DNA from: Variovorax sp. WS11 | GTDB taxonomy: Bacteria; Pseudomonadota; Gammaproteobacteria; Burkholderiales; Burkholderiaceae_C | Reading direction: 5' to 3' | Length of the DNA: 64,000 bases | Assembly: GCF_010499245.1 (NCBI RefSeq) | Contig: NZ_JAAGOW010000005.1 | Span: 1 to 64,000, forward strand | Shown here: positions 55,484 to 62,876 of the stretch, piece after piece | How positions within the stretch are numbered: the first letter of the stretch is position 1 | How the letters are laid out: each line of letters starts with the position of its first letter | The notes under the pieces: generated by a model | What the model saw: only the letters and a program-made list of their open reading frames with translations | The model's database searches: none | Told to the model about the DNA's origin: nothing | Made by a program: the position numbers and the translations under genes

Positions 55484-55493
55484 TATATTGCGT
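55484..55493 (+). promoter_or_regulatory. TATATTGCGT element upstream of the ECF sigma gene
   Basis: An A/T-rich 10-mer, conspicuous in GC-rich DNA, 33 bp before the sigma start. An identical copy lies at 56251-56260, 24 bp before a small frame that begins with the same Met-Asp-Asn-Asp codons. Likely a promoter -10 region or regulator site. Confidence 0.45.
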
Positions 55494-55526
55494 TACCGTC
55501 ACTGCCACCGCACCGCCACTGCCCGC

Positions 55527-56123
55527 ATGGACAACGACGAGGTCAATCAGCTGCTCGTACGCATCGGCCGCGAAGACCAGGCGGCGTTTCGCCAGCTGTA
55601 CAAGGCGTTCAGCCAAAGGGTTTACGCCTACGTCCTCAACATGCTGAACGACCACGCGCGGGCCGAGGAGGTCGTGGTGGACACGCTCTACGAGGTCTGG
55701 CGGCACCCCGAGCGCTTTCGCGGCGACTCGCAGTTCTCCACCTGGCTCATCGGGATCGCGCGCCGAAAGGCGCTGATGGTCTACCGGGCGCGCCGGCCCG
55801 ACGAGGTGCATGCGGACCTCGACGACATCGCAGAGACCACCGCCTCGGACACGCCCGACGGCTACGCCGAGCTGGCCGGCAAGCAACGGCGCGAAGGCGT
55901 GCAGCACTGCATGGGCAAGCTCTCGGACGAGCACCGCGAATGCATGCACCTGGTGTTCTACGAGGGCATGGGCCTGGCCGAAGTGGCCGAAATCCAGAAC
56001 TGCCCCGAGGGCACCGTCAAGACGCGCCTCTTCCACGCCCGGCAGAAGATCAAGAAATGCCTGGAGTCCCTGCTGCGTAGCGAAGGAGGTGCCGCCAACG
56101 CCAAGGGCGCCCTCGCCTCCTGA
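55527..56123 (+). CDS. ECF RNA polymerase sigma factor
   Basis: A 198-residue sigma-70 family ECF protein. Region 2: Phe-Arg-Gln-Leu-Tyr-Lys-Ala-Phe, then Ala-Glu-Glu-Val-Val-Val-Asp-Thr-Leu-Tyr-Glu-Val-Trp. Region 4: His-Arg-Glu-Cys-Met-His-Leu-Val-Phe-Tyr-Glu-Gly-Met-Gly-Leu-Ala-Glu-Val-Ala and Gly-Thr-Val-Lys-Thr-Arg-Leu-Phe-His-Ala-Arg. A membrane protein at 56413 is its probable anti-sigma factor. The repeated TGAACC-N15-GCAACCCA motif in this locus may be its promoter. Confidence 0.87.
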   Translation: MDNDEVNQLLVRIGREDQAAFRQLYKAFSQRVYAYVLNMLNDHARAEEVVVDTLYEVWRHPERFRGDSQFSTWLIGIARRKALMVYRARRPDEVHADLDDIAETTASDTPDGYAELAGKQRREGVQHCMGKLSDEHRECMHLVFYEGMGLAEVAEIQNCPEGTVKTRLFHARQKIKKCLESLLRSEGGAANAKGALAS

Positions 56124-56160
56124 AGCTTGCGGTGCCCCTGACATGCGCGCAAAAATAATC

Positions 56161-56189
56161 TGAACCATCCGCCGAGCTCGTGCAACCCA
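56161..56189 (+). promoter_or_regulatory. ECF-type promoter candidate P1
   Basis: TGAACC at 56161-56166 and GCAACCCA at 56182-56189, separated by 15 bp. It precedes the leader frame and the anti-sigma/caspase-like genes. The same two boxes with exactly the same spacing recur at 58919, 59712 and 63609. Confidence 0.6.
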
Positions 56190-56284
56190 GAGGCCACACG
56201 GGAAAGTCCCGTGCAGGTAGATCGGGGTCTCGCTGCGGTGGGTTGAGCACTATATTGCGTGTTCTCGCCACAGTCGCCGCTGGC

Positions 56285-56416
56285 ATGGACAACGATCGGG
56301 TCAGTCACGGGCTCCTGGGAGCCGAAGGATTCTTGGTGGTCACCATGATCGAGATCTTTTCATCGTTGCCGCACCGCAAGGCTGCGACCTTTGCCGCGGG
56401 AGCACAGGCATCATGA
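56285..56416 (+). CDS. Small leader-like ORF overlapping the anti-sigma gene
   Basis: A 43-codon frame whose ATGGACAACGA start copies that of the ECF sigma gene, with the TATATTGCGT element 24 bp upstream in both places. The two proteins agree only at the first residues (Met-Asp-Asn-Asp-x-Val). Its stop overlaps the anti-sigma ATG (ATGA, 56413-56416), so its translation could set anti-sigma levels. It may be a decayed duplicate of the sigma 5' end or a coupling leader. Confidence 0.4.
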   Translation: MDNDRVSHGLLGAEGFLVVTMIEIFSSLPHRKAATFAAGAQAS

Positions 56417-57033
56417 ACAACAAACGCTTCGAAGAACTGCTCCCCTGGTACGCCAACGGCTCGCTGGGGACCGAAGACCGGGCCTGGGTCGACGCCTACC
56501 TGGCACAGAACCCCGAGGCCCGCAGCGAGCTGGACTGGTACCGCTCCCTGCAGATGCGCGTTAGGGAAAACGCGCCGGCCGTGCCGGCAACGATCGGCCT
56601 GGCGCGCGCCATGCGCCTGATCCAGGGCGACCGCCCGACCCTGGCCGAGCGCATCGGCGCCTTCTTCGGCAACTTCGGCATGCGCCCGAGCTTCGCGATG
56701 GCCGGGCTGGCGCTGGTGGCCGTGCAGGGCGGCGTGATCCTGAACCTGCTGGGCAACGTCCGGGAGAGCGAGAACGAGATCCGCGCACTGAACGCCGTGC
56801 GCGTCACCGAAGCGCCGATGCTGAAGATCAGCTTCGCACCCGACGCCAAGGAGGCCGACATCCGCCTGCTGATGGTCCAGATCCAGGGCGAGCTGGCCGG
56901 CGGCCCGGGCCAGCTCGGCGACTACTACCTGCGCGTGCCGGCCGGCACCGAATCGGCGGCGCTCGCCAAGGTGCAGGCCGCCCCGATCGTTCAGACCGCC
57001 TCGCTGTCACCCGGCGTGCCGCCTCGGGAGTAA
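56413..57033 (+). CDS. Membrane anti-sigma-like protein
   Basis: A 206-residue protein with a cytosolic helical N-terminus (Phe-Glu-Glu-Leu-Leu-Pro-Trp-Tyr-Ala-Asn-Gly-Ser-Leu, typical of anti-sigma domains but without the zinc His-x3-Cys-x2-Cys motif), one hydrophobic segment at ~95-115 and a periplasmic C-terminal domain with Leu-Leu-Met-Val-Gln-Ile-Gln-Gly. Gene order after an ECF sigma gene and this topology support an anti-sigma role, released by an envelope signal. Confidence 0.75.
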   Translation: MNNKRFEELLPWYANGSLGTEDRAWVDAYLAQNPEARSELDWYRSLQMRVRENAPAVPATIGLARAMRLIQGDRPTLAERIGAFFGNFGMRPSFAMAGLALVAVQGGVILNLLGNVRESENEIRALNAVRVTEAPMLKISFAPDAKEADIRLLMVQIQGELAGGPGQLGDYYLRVPAGTESAALAKVQAAPIVQTASLSPGVPPRE

Positions 57034-57038
57034 ACGCC

Positions 57039-57875
57039 ATGGCCCCGCTGCCCACCCGCCGTATGCTGCTGCGCTGCGCATTGGGCGCCGCGGCGCTGCC
57101 TTTGGCGCCCGTCATGAGCGGGCCTGCCAACGCCAACAACGCCGAGTCGCGCATCGCCCTGGTGATCGGCAACGGCGCATACCGCGCCGCCCCGCTGAAA
57201 AATCCGACCGGCGACGCCACCGCCGTCGCGGGGGCGCTGCGCGGCCTCGGCTACGACGTAACCCTGCGCCAGAACACCCGGCTGCCGGAACTGATCGAGT
57301 CGCTGCGCGAGTTTTCTCTGCGCGCCCCGAAGGCCTCGGTTCGCATGCTGTTCTACGCCGGCCACGGCGTCCAGGTGAGGGGCCGCAACTACTTGGTGCC
57401 GATCGACGCCGACCCGCAGACGGAAGAGGAAATCCAGCGCCAGAGCGCGGATGTCGGCGAGTTCGTCGACCGGCTCAGCGCCATCCGCACCGGCATCAAC
57501 ATCGTGGTGCTCGACGCCTGCCGCGTGAACCCCTTCGCCGGCGGCGTCATCGTCGGCCCCGACGGACGGCGCCTGAAATTCCGCGGCGCCACGCCGGGTG
57601 GCTTGGCCACGCTCGATGCGCCGGTGGGCACCCTGGTGGCTTTCTCGACCGCGCCCAACGGCGTGGCGCTCGACGGCGCCAGCGGCAAGCACAGCGTCTA
57701 TGCCCGTCACCTGCTGGCCAACCTGCCGACGCCGGGGCTGCAGATCGAGCAGCTCTTCAAGCGCGTGCGCATCGGCGTGGCCGAAGACACCGGCCGCGTA
57801 CAGGTGCCCTGGGAGTCCTCGAGCCTGACGGCCGACTTCTGCTTCAAATCGGACGACAAGGGCCGCTGCGGGTAA
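57039..57875 (+). CDS. Exported caspase-like (peptidase C14) protein
   Basis: A 278-residue protein with an Arg-Arg-containing N-terminal signal (first ~32 residues) and a metacaspase-like p20 domain: Ala-Leu-Val-Ile-Gly-Asn-Gly-Ala-Tyr, catalytic His in Phe-Tyr-Ala-Gly-His-Gly-Val-Gln and Cys in Val-Val-Leu-Asp-Ala-Cys-Arg-Val-Asn-Pro-Phe. The dyad is intact, so a periplasmic Arg/Lys-specific protease is expected. It follows the anti-sigma gene by 5 bp; it could process the anti-sigma factor, the repeat proteins or the secretion channel. Confidence 0.85.
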   Translation: MAPLPTRRMLLRCALGAAALPLAPVMSGPANANNAESRIALVIGNGAYRAAPLKNPTGDATAVAGALRGLGYDVTLRQNTRLPELIESLREFSLRAPKASVRMLFYAGHGVQVRGRNYLVPIDADPQTEEEIQRQSADVGEFVDRLSAIRTGINIVVLDACRVNPFAGGVIVGPDGRRLKFRGATPGGLATLDAPVGTLVAFSTAPNGVALDGASGKHSVYARHLLANLPTPGLQIEQLFKRVRIGVAEDTGRVQVPWESSSLTADFCFKSDDKGRCG

Positions 57876-57880
57876 ACCCG

Positions 57881-58840
57881 CTACGCGTGGTCGTCCAGGA
57901 AGCGCTCCAGGTCCCGCGCGAAGCGCAGCGGCTCGCTGACATGCGGCGAATGGCCGGCCCGCGGGTACACCGAGATCTGCGCATGCTTCACCGTATCCCG
58001 ATACCAGGCATCGAGCGGCAGGCCGGCGTAGTGCGGGCTGCGCGCCCCCAGCACGACCAGCAACGGCGCGTCGAGGCGCGACAGCGAAGCGCGGAAGTCG
58101 GCCTGCGCCATCGACTCGGCAAGGTCGAGCAGCGGCCGGATGTCGATGCTCCCCAGGCGCCGGCGCAGCATGCGGCCGAGCGGCGCTTCCACACCCAGCT
58201 GACGCCGGAGCCAGGCGCCTCCGATCGCGCCGACCTCGTTCAGCAGCGTCTCGGCCAGATCCTGGCGCGCCCCGGCGATCAGCCCCGACAGCATGGTTGC
58301 GCTGCAGCCGCCGAACAGCCCCAGGCGCCAGCCGTCGTCCGTCACGATGCGCGGCGACTGGTCGACCAGCGCCACCGCCGCAACCCGCTGCGTGCCATAC
58401 GCATGCAGGTACTGCATCAGCGCCAGCGCACCCATGGAATGCCCGACCAGCACCGAGCGCTGCAGTCCGAAGTGGTCGAGCATCTCGGCCAGGTCGGTCG
58501 CCAGCCGCGCCAGCGTGATGCTGCCGCGCACCGGCCGGCAGCTGCCGTGGCCACGCGCGTCCCAGGCGAGCACGCAATGGTGCCGTGCCATCCGTCGCGC
58601 CACCGGCATCCAGTCGCGGTGCGAGCACCCGACCCCATGCACCAGCACCAGGGGCGGGCCCTTGCCGAGCACGTACACGGGAACGACCTGGCCATCGCCG
58701 GCGGTGAAGCTGTCGTAGTCGCCGGCGGCGGGCGCGCCGAGGCTCACCAGCCCGAGATTGCGCAGCGCGTTCCAGGTGCCGCGCAGGCCCGTCAGGCGTG
58801 GCGCGTGTGGAGGCGGTTCAGGCGGGGCGCCGTCGAGCAT
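57881..58840 (-). CDS. Alpha/beta hydrolase
   Basis: A 319-residue hydrolase on the opposite strand to its neighbours: Leu-Val-His-Gly-Val-Gly-Cys-Ser oxyanion region, Trp-Asp-Ala-Arg-Gly-His-Gly, nucleophile elbow Val-Gly-His-Ser-Met-Gly and Arg-Ala-Gly-His-Ser-Pro-His-Val near the end. The triad is complete. Close to 3-oxoadipate enol-lactonase/haloperoxidase-like hydrolases; substrate unknown. The ATG at 58840 was chosen over an upstream open frame to 58987, which overlaps promoter P2. Confidence 0.78.
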   Translation of the reverse strand: MLDGAPPEPPPHAPRLTGLRGTWNALRNLGLVSLGAPAAGDYDSFTAGDGQVVPVYVLGKGPPLVLVHGVGCSHRDWMPVARRMARHHCVLAWDARGHGSCRPVRGSITLARLATDLAEMLDHFGLQRSVLVGHSMGALALMQYLHAYGTQRVAAVALVDQSPRIVTDDGWRLGLFGGCSATMLSGLIAGARQDLAETLLNEVGAIGGAWLRRQLGVEAPLGRMLRRRLGSIDIRPLLDLAESMAQADFRASLSRLDAPLLVVLGARSPHYAGLPLDAWYRDTVKHAQISVYPRAGHSPHVSEPLRFARDLERFLDDHA

Positions 58841-58918
58841 GGCGGGCAATCCTACGCTGGCGTGCGGCCGGCCCGAAATCGGCTCGAACCCTTCTGGGAA
58901 AACCGGCTGCAAATCTTT

Positions 58919-58947
58919 TGAACCGTTTCCGAAACGGCCGCAACCCA
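58919..58947 (+). promoter_or_regulatory. ECF-type promoter candidate P2 (repeat protein 1)
   Basis: TGAACC at 58919-58924 and GCAACCCA at 58940-58947, 15 bp apart, 71 bp before the first repeat-protein gene. The sequence beyond the boxes (TGGAGCGG and an AAGGCA stretch) also matches P3. Confidence 0.65.
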
Positions 58948-59017
58948 TGGAGCGGGAAGGCAGGCAAATCGGCAAGCCCCACCACAAACCCTAGTCCCTC
59001 ACTCTCAGGAGATCATC

Positions 59018-59590
59018 ATGCAAGTCGTTCGCAAAGCTTCCGTCCTTGTCGCCCTCGGTCTCGTCTTCGGTGGCGCCATGGCCGGCGAAATCACGGGTTC
59101 CACAGTGCTGTCCACCGGCGCCGTCAACACCTCGGCCGGCTTCCTGTCCACGGCGCGCCAGAACATCGGCGTGGCCGAGCAAAACGGCAAGATCACCAAC
59201 AGCACCGTGATCGTCAACGGCGCCAACAACACCGCCGCAGGCTTCCTGTCGACGGCAACGCAGAGCGTCGGCCGCGCCACGCAAAACGGCAAGATCACCA
59301 ACAGCACGATCATCGGCAGCGGCCTGAACAACGTGGCTGCCGGCTTCCTCAGCACCGCCACGCAGGAAGTGGGTTTCGCCAAGGACAACGGCGAGGTCGT
59401 GAACTCGACGGTCATCGCCAACGGCGCCAGCAACACGGCCGCCGGCTTCCTGTCCACGGCTCGCCAGCAGATCGGCGGCGCGCAAGGCAACGGCAAGCTG
59501 ACGAACTCGACGGTCATCGCCACGGGCTCGGTCAACACCGCCGCCGGCTTCCTGTCCACCGCCGACCAAAGCATCGGCGTTGCCAAGTAA
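59018..59590 (+). CDS. Secreted 34-residue-repeat protein 1 (curlin-like candidate)
   Basis: 190 residues: a signal peptide ending Ala-Met-Ala-Gly (~23 residues), then four complete 34-residue repeats and a fifth of 29. The shared core is Asn-Thr-Ala-Ala-Gly-Phe-Leu-Ser-Thr-Ala-x-Gln-x-Ile/Val-Gly, followed by Asn-Gly-Lys-Ile/Leu and Asn-Ser-Thr-Val-Ile. Regularly spaced Asn, Gln, Gly and Ser/Thr with alternating hydrophobics suggest stacked beta strands, as in curlin and Fap amyloid subunits, though this is not the curlin repeat itself. AGGAG precedes the ATG. A perfect-stem terminator follows. Paralogue at 59806. Confidence 0.8.
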   Translation: MQVVRKASVLVALGLVFGGAMAGEITGSTVLSTGAVNTSAGFLSTARQNIGVAEQNGKITNSTVIVNGANNTAAGFLSTATQSVGRATQNGKITNSTIIGSGLNNVAAGFLSTATQEVGFAKDNGEVVNSTVIANGASNTAAGFLSTARQQIGGAQGNGKLTNSTVIATGSVNTAAGFLSTADQSIGVAK

Positions 59591-59628
59591 GTCGCCGCCG
59601 GGCAACGCCCGGTTTCCCCGCTCGATCC

Positions 59629-59666
59629 GACCCGCCCGCGCACCCGCGCCGGCGGGTCTTTTCTTT
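59629..59666 (+). terminator. Rho-independent terminator after repeat protein 1
   Basis: Perfect 8-bp stem GACCCGCC (59629-59636) with GGCGGGTC (59651-59658), 14-nt loop, followed by TTTTCTTT. It separates the two repeat-protein genes, so each should be transcribed from its own P2/P3-type promoter. Confidence 0.75.
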
Positions 59667-59711
59667 CCGGCAGCCCAGGCGCCGTACTTGTGCTGCGAAC
59701 GCAAATTCGCT

Positions 59712-59740
59712 TGAACCGTTTGCGAAGCCGCCGCAACCCA
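59712..59740 (+). promoter_or_regulatory. ECF-type promoter candidate P3 (repeat protein 2)
   Basis: TGAACC at 59712-59717 and GCAACCCA at 59733-59740, 15 bp apart, 66 bp before the second repeat-protein gene. Nearly identical to P2 over about 40 bp, showing that promoter and gene were duplicated together. Confidence 0.65.
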
Positions 59741-59805
59741 TGGAGCGGAAGGCAAGCAACAGCAAGCCACCACCCCAACCTCGCCAACCCTTCAGGAGAA
59801 TCACC

Positions 59806-60378
59806 ATGAAAGCCGCTTCCAAACTTTCCGTCCTCGCCGCGCTCGGCCTCGTCTTCGGTGCCGCCATGGCCGGCGAGATCACCGACTCCGGCGTCTTCTC
59901 GACCGGCGTCGTCAACACCTCGGCCGGCTTCCTGTCCACCGCGCGCCAGAACGTCGGCGTGGCCGAGCAGAACGGCAAGATCCGCAACACGGCCGTGATC
60001 GTCAACGGCGCCGTGAACACCTCGGCCGGCTTCCTGTCGACGGCCAACCAGAGCATCGCGCGCGCCACCCAGAACGGCCAGATCAGCCAGACCGCCATCG
60101 TCGCCCAGGGCGTGAACAACACCGCCGCCGGCTTCCTGAGCACCGCAAACCAGGAAGTGGGCTTCGCGAAGGACGACGGCAAGGTCCAGGGCAGCTTCGT
60201 CGGCGCCACCGGCGTGAGCAACGTGGCCGGCGGCTTCCTGTCCACGGCGCGCCAGCAGATCGGCGGCGCGCAAGGCAGCGGCAAGCTAACGAACTCGACG
60301 GTGCTCGCCACCGCGCAGGTCAACACCGCCGCTGGCTTCCTGTCCACCGCCGACCAGAGCGTCGGCGTCGCGAAGTAA
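59806..60378 (+). CDS. Secreted 34-residue-repeat protein 2 (curlin-like candidate)
   Basis: Also exactly 190 residues with a 25-residue leader region and the same 34/34/34/34/29 repeat layout as the protein at 59018. The Gly-Phe-Leu-Ser-Thr-Ala core is kept in all five repeats, while the Asn-Ser-Thr-Val-Ile strand has drifted in repeats 2-4. Repeat positions match between the paralogues better than neighbours within one protein, so the duplication followed repeat formation. AGGAG precedes the ATG. Probable major or minor fibre subunit. Confidence 0.8.
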   Translation: MKAASKLSVLAALGLVFGAAMAGEITDSGVFSTGVVNTSAGFLSTARQNVGVAEQNGKIRNTAVIVNGAVNTSAGFLSTANQSIARATQNGQISQTAIVAQGVNNTAAGFLSTANQEVGFAKDDGKVQGSFVGATGVSNVAGGFLSTARQQIGGAQGSGKLTNSTVLATAQVNTAAGFLSTADQSVGVAK

Positions 60379-60402
60379 GACCTCGTCCTTCTTCTTTCCC
60401 TT

Positions 60403-60428
60403 GCGCCGGCGTCTCCCTCCGCCGGCGC
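60403..60428 (+). terminator. GC-rich hairpin between repeat protein 2 and the next gene
   Basis: Perfect 9-bp stem GCGCCGGCG / CGCCGGCGC with an 8-nt loop, 24 bp after the stop. Only two T follow, so it may attenuate rather than end transcription, giving excess repeat-protein mRNA over the secretion genes. Confidence 0.5.
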
Positions 60429-60449
60429 TTACTCACCCAGGAGACCACC

Positions 60450-60779
60450 ATGAATGCAAGCCTCGCCCTCACCGCCCGCATCGTCCTCGCCGCCGTCACG
60501 CTGGGTGCCGGCGCCCACGCATTCGCGGGGCAGGAGCTGATGGGCGTCGACACGCGCTTCCGCGCGAAGATCGCAAAGGAAAAGATCCGCATCGCCGCGC
60601 AGGAGCGCAAGGCCGACGAGCAGGGAAGGTCACAGGGAAACTCCTCGGACTCCAGCACCTGCGGGAGTCAGAACATCGGCAACATCGACACCGGCGGGCG
60701 CATCGGCGCATCGCCGCGCGAGGTTTTCGTGTTCGCACCCAACGCGATCAACATCGTCGGCCGCGGCGGGTGCCGCTGA
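60450..60779 (+). CDS. Small secreted cysteine-containing protein
   Basis: 109 residues with a signal peptide ending Ala-His-Ala-Phe-Ala-Gly, a charged Lys/Arg/Glu helix (~30-60) and a C-terminal Gly/Asn/Ile-rich part with Gln-Asn-Ile-Gly-Asn-Ile-Asp-Thr-Gly-Gly. Cysteines near 69 and at the penultimate residue could form a disulfide. Between the fibre-like genes and the CsgG-like gene, it may be an accessory or nucleator protein; no family recognised. AGGAG precedes the ATG. Confidence 0.7.
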   Translation: MNASLALTARIVLAAVTLGAGAHAFAGQELMGVDTRFRAKIAKEKIRIAAQERKADEQGRSQGNSSDSSTCGSQNIGNIDTGGRIGASPREVFVFAPNAINIVGRGGCR

Positions 60780-60808
60780 GCGCAACGTCCCGCCCAAGGG
60801 AGATGAAA

Positions 60809-62425
60809 ATGAAACCGCCCAAAGCCGCGCGCCTTCTCGCGCTTTCCGCCACCCTCGCCGCCCTGGCCGGTTGCCAGACGCTCGAGGTCAAGCAGCCCAC
60901 CATCGACCAGACCAACGAGATCCGCAAGGGGCCCGAGGACCGGCCCCAGCGCTCGATCACCGGCTTCTCGCATGCACTGCGCTGCATGGACACGCTGCTG
61001 CTCGACTACGGCGTGCGTGACATCACGATGCTGACCGAGGAAATCAGCGACGAAACGAAGAAGCTGAACGCCGGCACGCGCGACATGCTGATCTCGTCGG
61101 TGTCGGACATGTCGCGTCGCAGCCGTGCGGTGCGCCTGGTCGCCTTCGGCAAGGACACGGCGAACGTCATCAGCTATCTCGCTTCGGCGCAGAACGCGGC
61201 GGCCTACCAGGCGATCCCGCTGTACGACATCAAGGGCTCCGTCTCGCAGTTCGACGAGAACCTGGTCAAGAACCAGAAGGACCTCGGCATCGGCTTCGCG
61301 CCCTTCATCAACCTCGGCGCGGCCAAGGATGCGGGCTCCAGCATGCTGGCGCTCGACCTCAGCGTGCTGACCACCAGCGACATGGCGGTGCTCGCCGGCG
61401 TCACCTCGCGCAACTCCGTGATGATCCTGAAGCAAGGCAGCGGCATCGATGGCGACGCCGCGTACCACAAGTTCGGCATCAACTACAGCATGAACCTGGC
61501 GAAGGCCGAAGGCCAGACGCAGGCGCTGCGCGGACTGGTCGAGCTGGCGGCGGTCGAACTCATCGGCAAGCTCACCAAGACCCCCTACTGGACCTGCCTG
61601 GGCGTGACCGACCCGAAAAAGAACGACGAAACGCGCCTCGAGATGTTCGACTGGTACCACGCGATGGCCTCGACCCGCATCGAGCTGATCGCCTACTTCC
61701 AGAACCAGCTGCGCCGGCGCGCGTTCTACGACGGCCCGATCGACGGCGAATTCAACCCGGCCATCGACGAGGCGATCGCGAACTACCGCGCCGCGCTGGG
61801 CCTGAGCCGCGAGGCCGTGCTCAACGAGGAGTTCTTCTACGCCTTCCTCGCCGCCGACCACACCAAGATCAAGCGCCCGGACCAGCCGGCACGCTACGTC
61901 GCGCCAAACACGGTGGCCGGGGCGCCCGCATCGATTCCGGTGGTGGCAAGCGCAGCATCCGCCTCGCCCGCGGCGGCAGCGGCGGCCGCATCAGCCACGG
62001 CGCCGCTGAAGCTGTCGGTGACGGCGCCCAAGCAGCAGACCCGATTCGCCCGCGGGGAGTCGATCAACCTCTCCCTCGCACCCTCGCAGGATGCGCATGT
62101 CTACTGCTACCTGCAGGACGAGGAGTCCAAGGTCATACGCTTCTTCCCGAACCGATTCGCCCGCGACTCGCGCATCGCTGCGGCCCAGCCGCTCACGCTG
62201 CCCGGCGCCATGCGCTTCCAGCTCACGATGAACACGAAGGGCGTGCCCGAGACCATCTCCTGCTTCGCAACGCAGCGCGACGTGATGGCTTCGCTGCCGC
62301 AGGCCCTGGTCGGCACCGACTTCGAGCCCTTGCCCGGCGCCACGCTCGAACTGATTCGCGGCGCCTTCGTCAAAGCCAGCGGCGGCACGCTCGCCCAGGA
62401 GAACTTCCGTGTCCAAGCCAAATGA
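60809..62425 (+). CDS. CsgG-like lipoprotein with peptidoglycan-binding and DUF4384-like regions
   Basis: 538 residues from the ATG at 60809, which has AAGGGAG at proper spacing; an ATG two codons earlier would abut it. Lipobox Leu-Ala-Gly-Cys. Residues ~20-270 follow the CsgG/HfaB pattern (Thr-Arg-Asp-Met-Leu-Ile-Ser-Ser-Val-Ser-Asp; Ser-Val-Ser-Gln-Phe-Asp-Glu-Asn; Leu-Val-Glu-Leu-Ala-Ala-Val-Glu-Leu-Ile-Gly). Residues ~290-350 resemble a peptidoglycan-binding_1 repeat (Tyr-Asp-Gly-Pro-Ile-Asp-Gly-Glu-Phe). After an Ala-rich linker, ~400-510 look like DUF4384 (His-Val-Tyr-Cys-Tyr-Leu; Phe-Phe-Pro-Asn). Likely outer-membrane export channel for the repeat proteins. Confidence 0.72.
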   Translation: MKPPKAARLLALSATLAALAGCQTLEVKQPTIDQTNEIRKGPEDRPQRSITGFSHALRCMDTLLLDYGVRDITMLTEEISDETKKLNAGTRDMLISSVSDMSRRSRAVRLVAFGKDTANVISYLASAQNAAAYQAIPLYDIKGSVSQFDENLVKNQKDLGIGFAPFINLGAAKDAGSSMLALDLSVLTTSDMAVLAGVTSRNSVMILKQGSGIDGDAAYHKFGINYSMNLAKAEGQTQALRGLVELAAVELIGKLTKTPYWTCLGVTDPKKNDETRLEMFDWYHAMASTRIELIAYFQNQLRRRAFYDGPIDGEFNPAIDEAIANYRAALGLSREAVLNEEFFYAFLAADHTKIKRPDQPARYVAPNTVAGAPASIPVVASAASASPAAAAAAASATAPLKLSVTAPKQQTRFARGESINLSLAPSQDAHVYCYLQDEESKVIRFFPNRFARDSRIAAAQPLTLPGAMRFQLTMNTKGVPETISCFATQRDVMASLPQALVGTDFEPLPGATLELIRGAFVKASGGTLAQENFRVQAK

Positions 62426-62843
62426 ATCCCTTCCTGGCCGTGCGAAATGGCTCGGCATCCGCCTGGCCGCCGTGAGCGGGGTCGCCCTGGCCGCCGTGGT
62501 CGGTCTCCTGCAACTGCCCTTCGGGGCGAGTGCCGGCGTCGCGACCGCCACCGCTGCCACCGAGGATCGCGTAGTGACCGCTCTCCCGCCGGCGCCCCCG
62601 CCCCCGGCCTCGACGCCGGTACCGAGGCAGAAGGGACAGGGCACCTATCGGCTGCGCTGCTGGCAGTACGGCCGCCTGCTGTTCGACGAGGGGCCGGTCA
62701 CCCTGGGCCCCGAGGCACGGCAGGGCGCGAAGCTGGTGGCGACCGATCGCAACGGCGGCTCGATGATCGTCACCGACTCCGGCTGGACCACCTGCCAGGC
62801 GCGGCCCTTCCCCCCGGAGCCCAACCTCGCGCTGCCGCGCTGA
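62409..62843 (+). CDS. Single-pass membrane or exported protein, DUF-like
   Basis: 144 residues from a GTG at 62409 supported by AGGAG seven bases upstream; it overlaps the CsgG-like gene by 17 bp. One N-terminal hydrophobic segment (~16-42), a Pro/Ala-rich spacer, then a small domain with Tyr-Arg-Leu-Arg-Cys-Trp-Gln-Tyr-Gly-Arg and a second Cys near 132 that could form a disulfide. Family not recognised; co-expression with the channel suggests an envelope accessory. Confidence 0.65.
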   Translation: MSKPNESLPGRAKWLGIRLAAVSGVALAAVVGLLQLPFGASAGVATATAATEDRVVTALPPAPPPPASTPVPRQKGQGTYRLRCWQYGRLLFDEGPVTLGPEARQGAKLVATDRNGGSMIVTDSGWTTCQARPFPPEPNLALPR

Positions 62844-62876
62844 GGCCAGCGTCCGCCGCACCCAGGGAGCTGCACC

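Noticed and set aside
59018..60378. CRISPR or non-coding tandem array
   Set aside because: The ~102-bp periodicity is fully in frame, encodes 34-residue repeats after signal peptides, and has ribosome binding sites; there are no short palindromic repeats with unique spacers.
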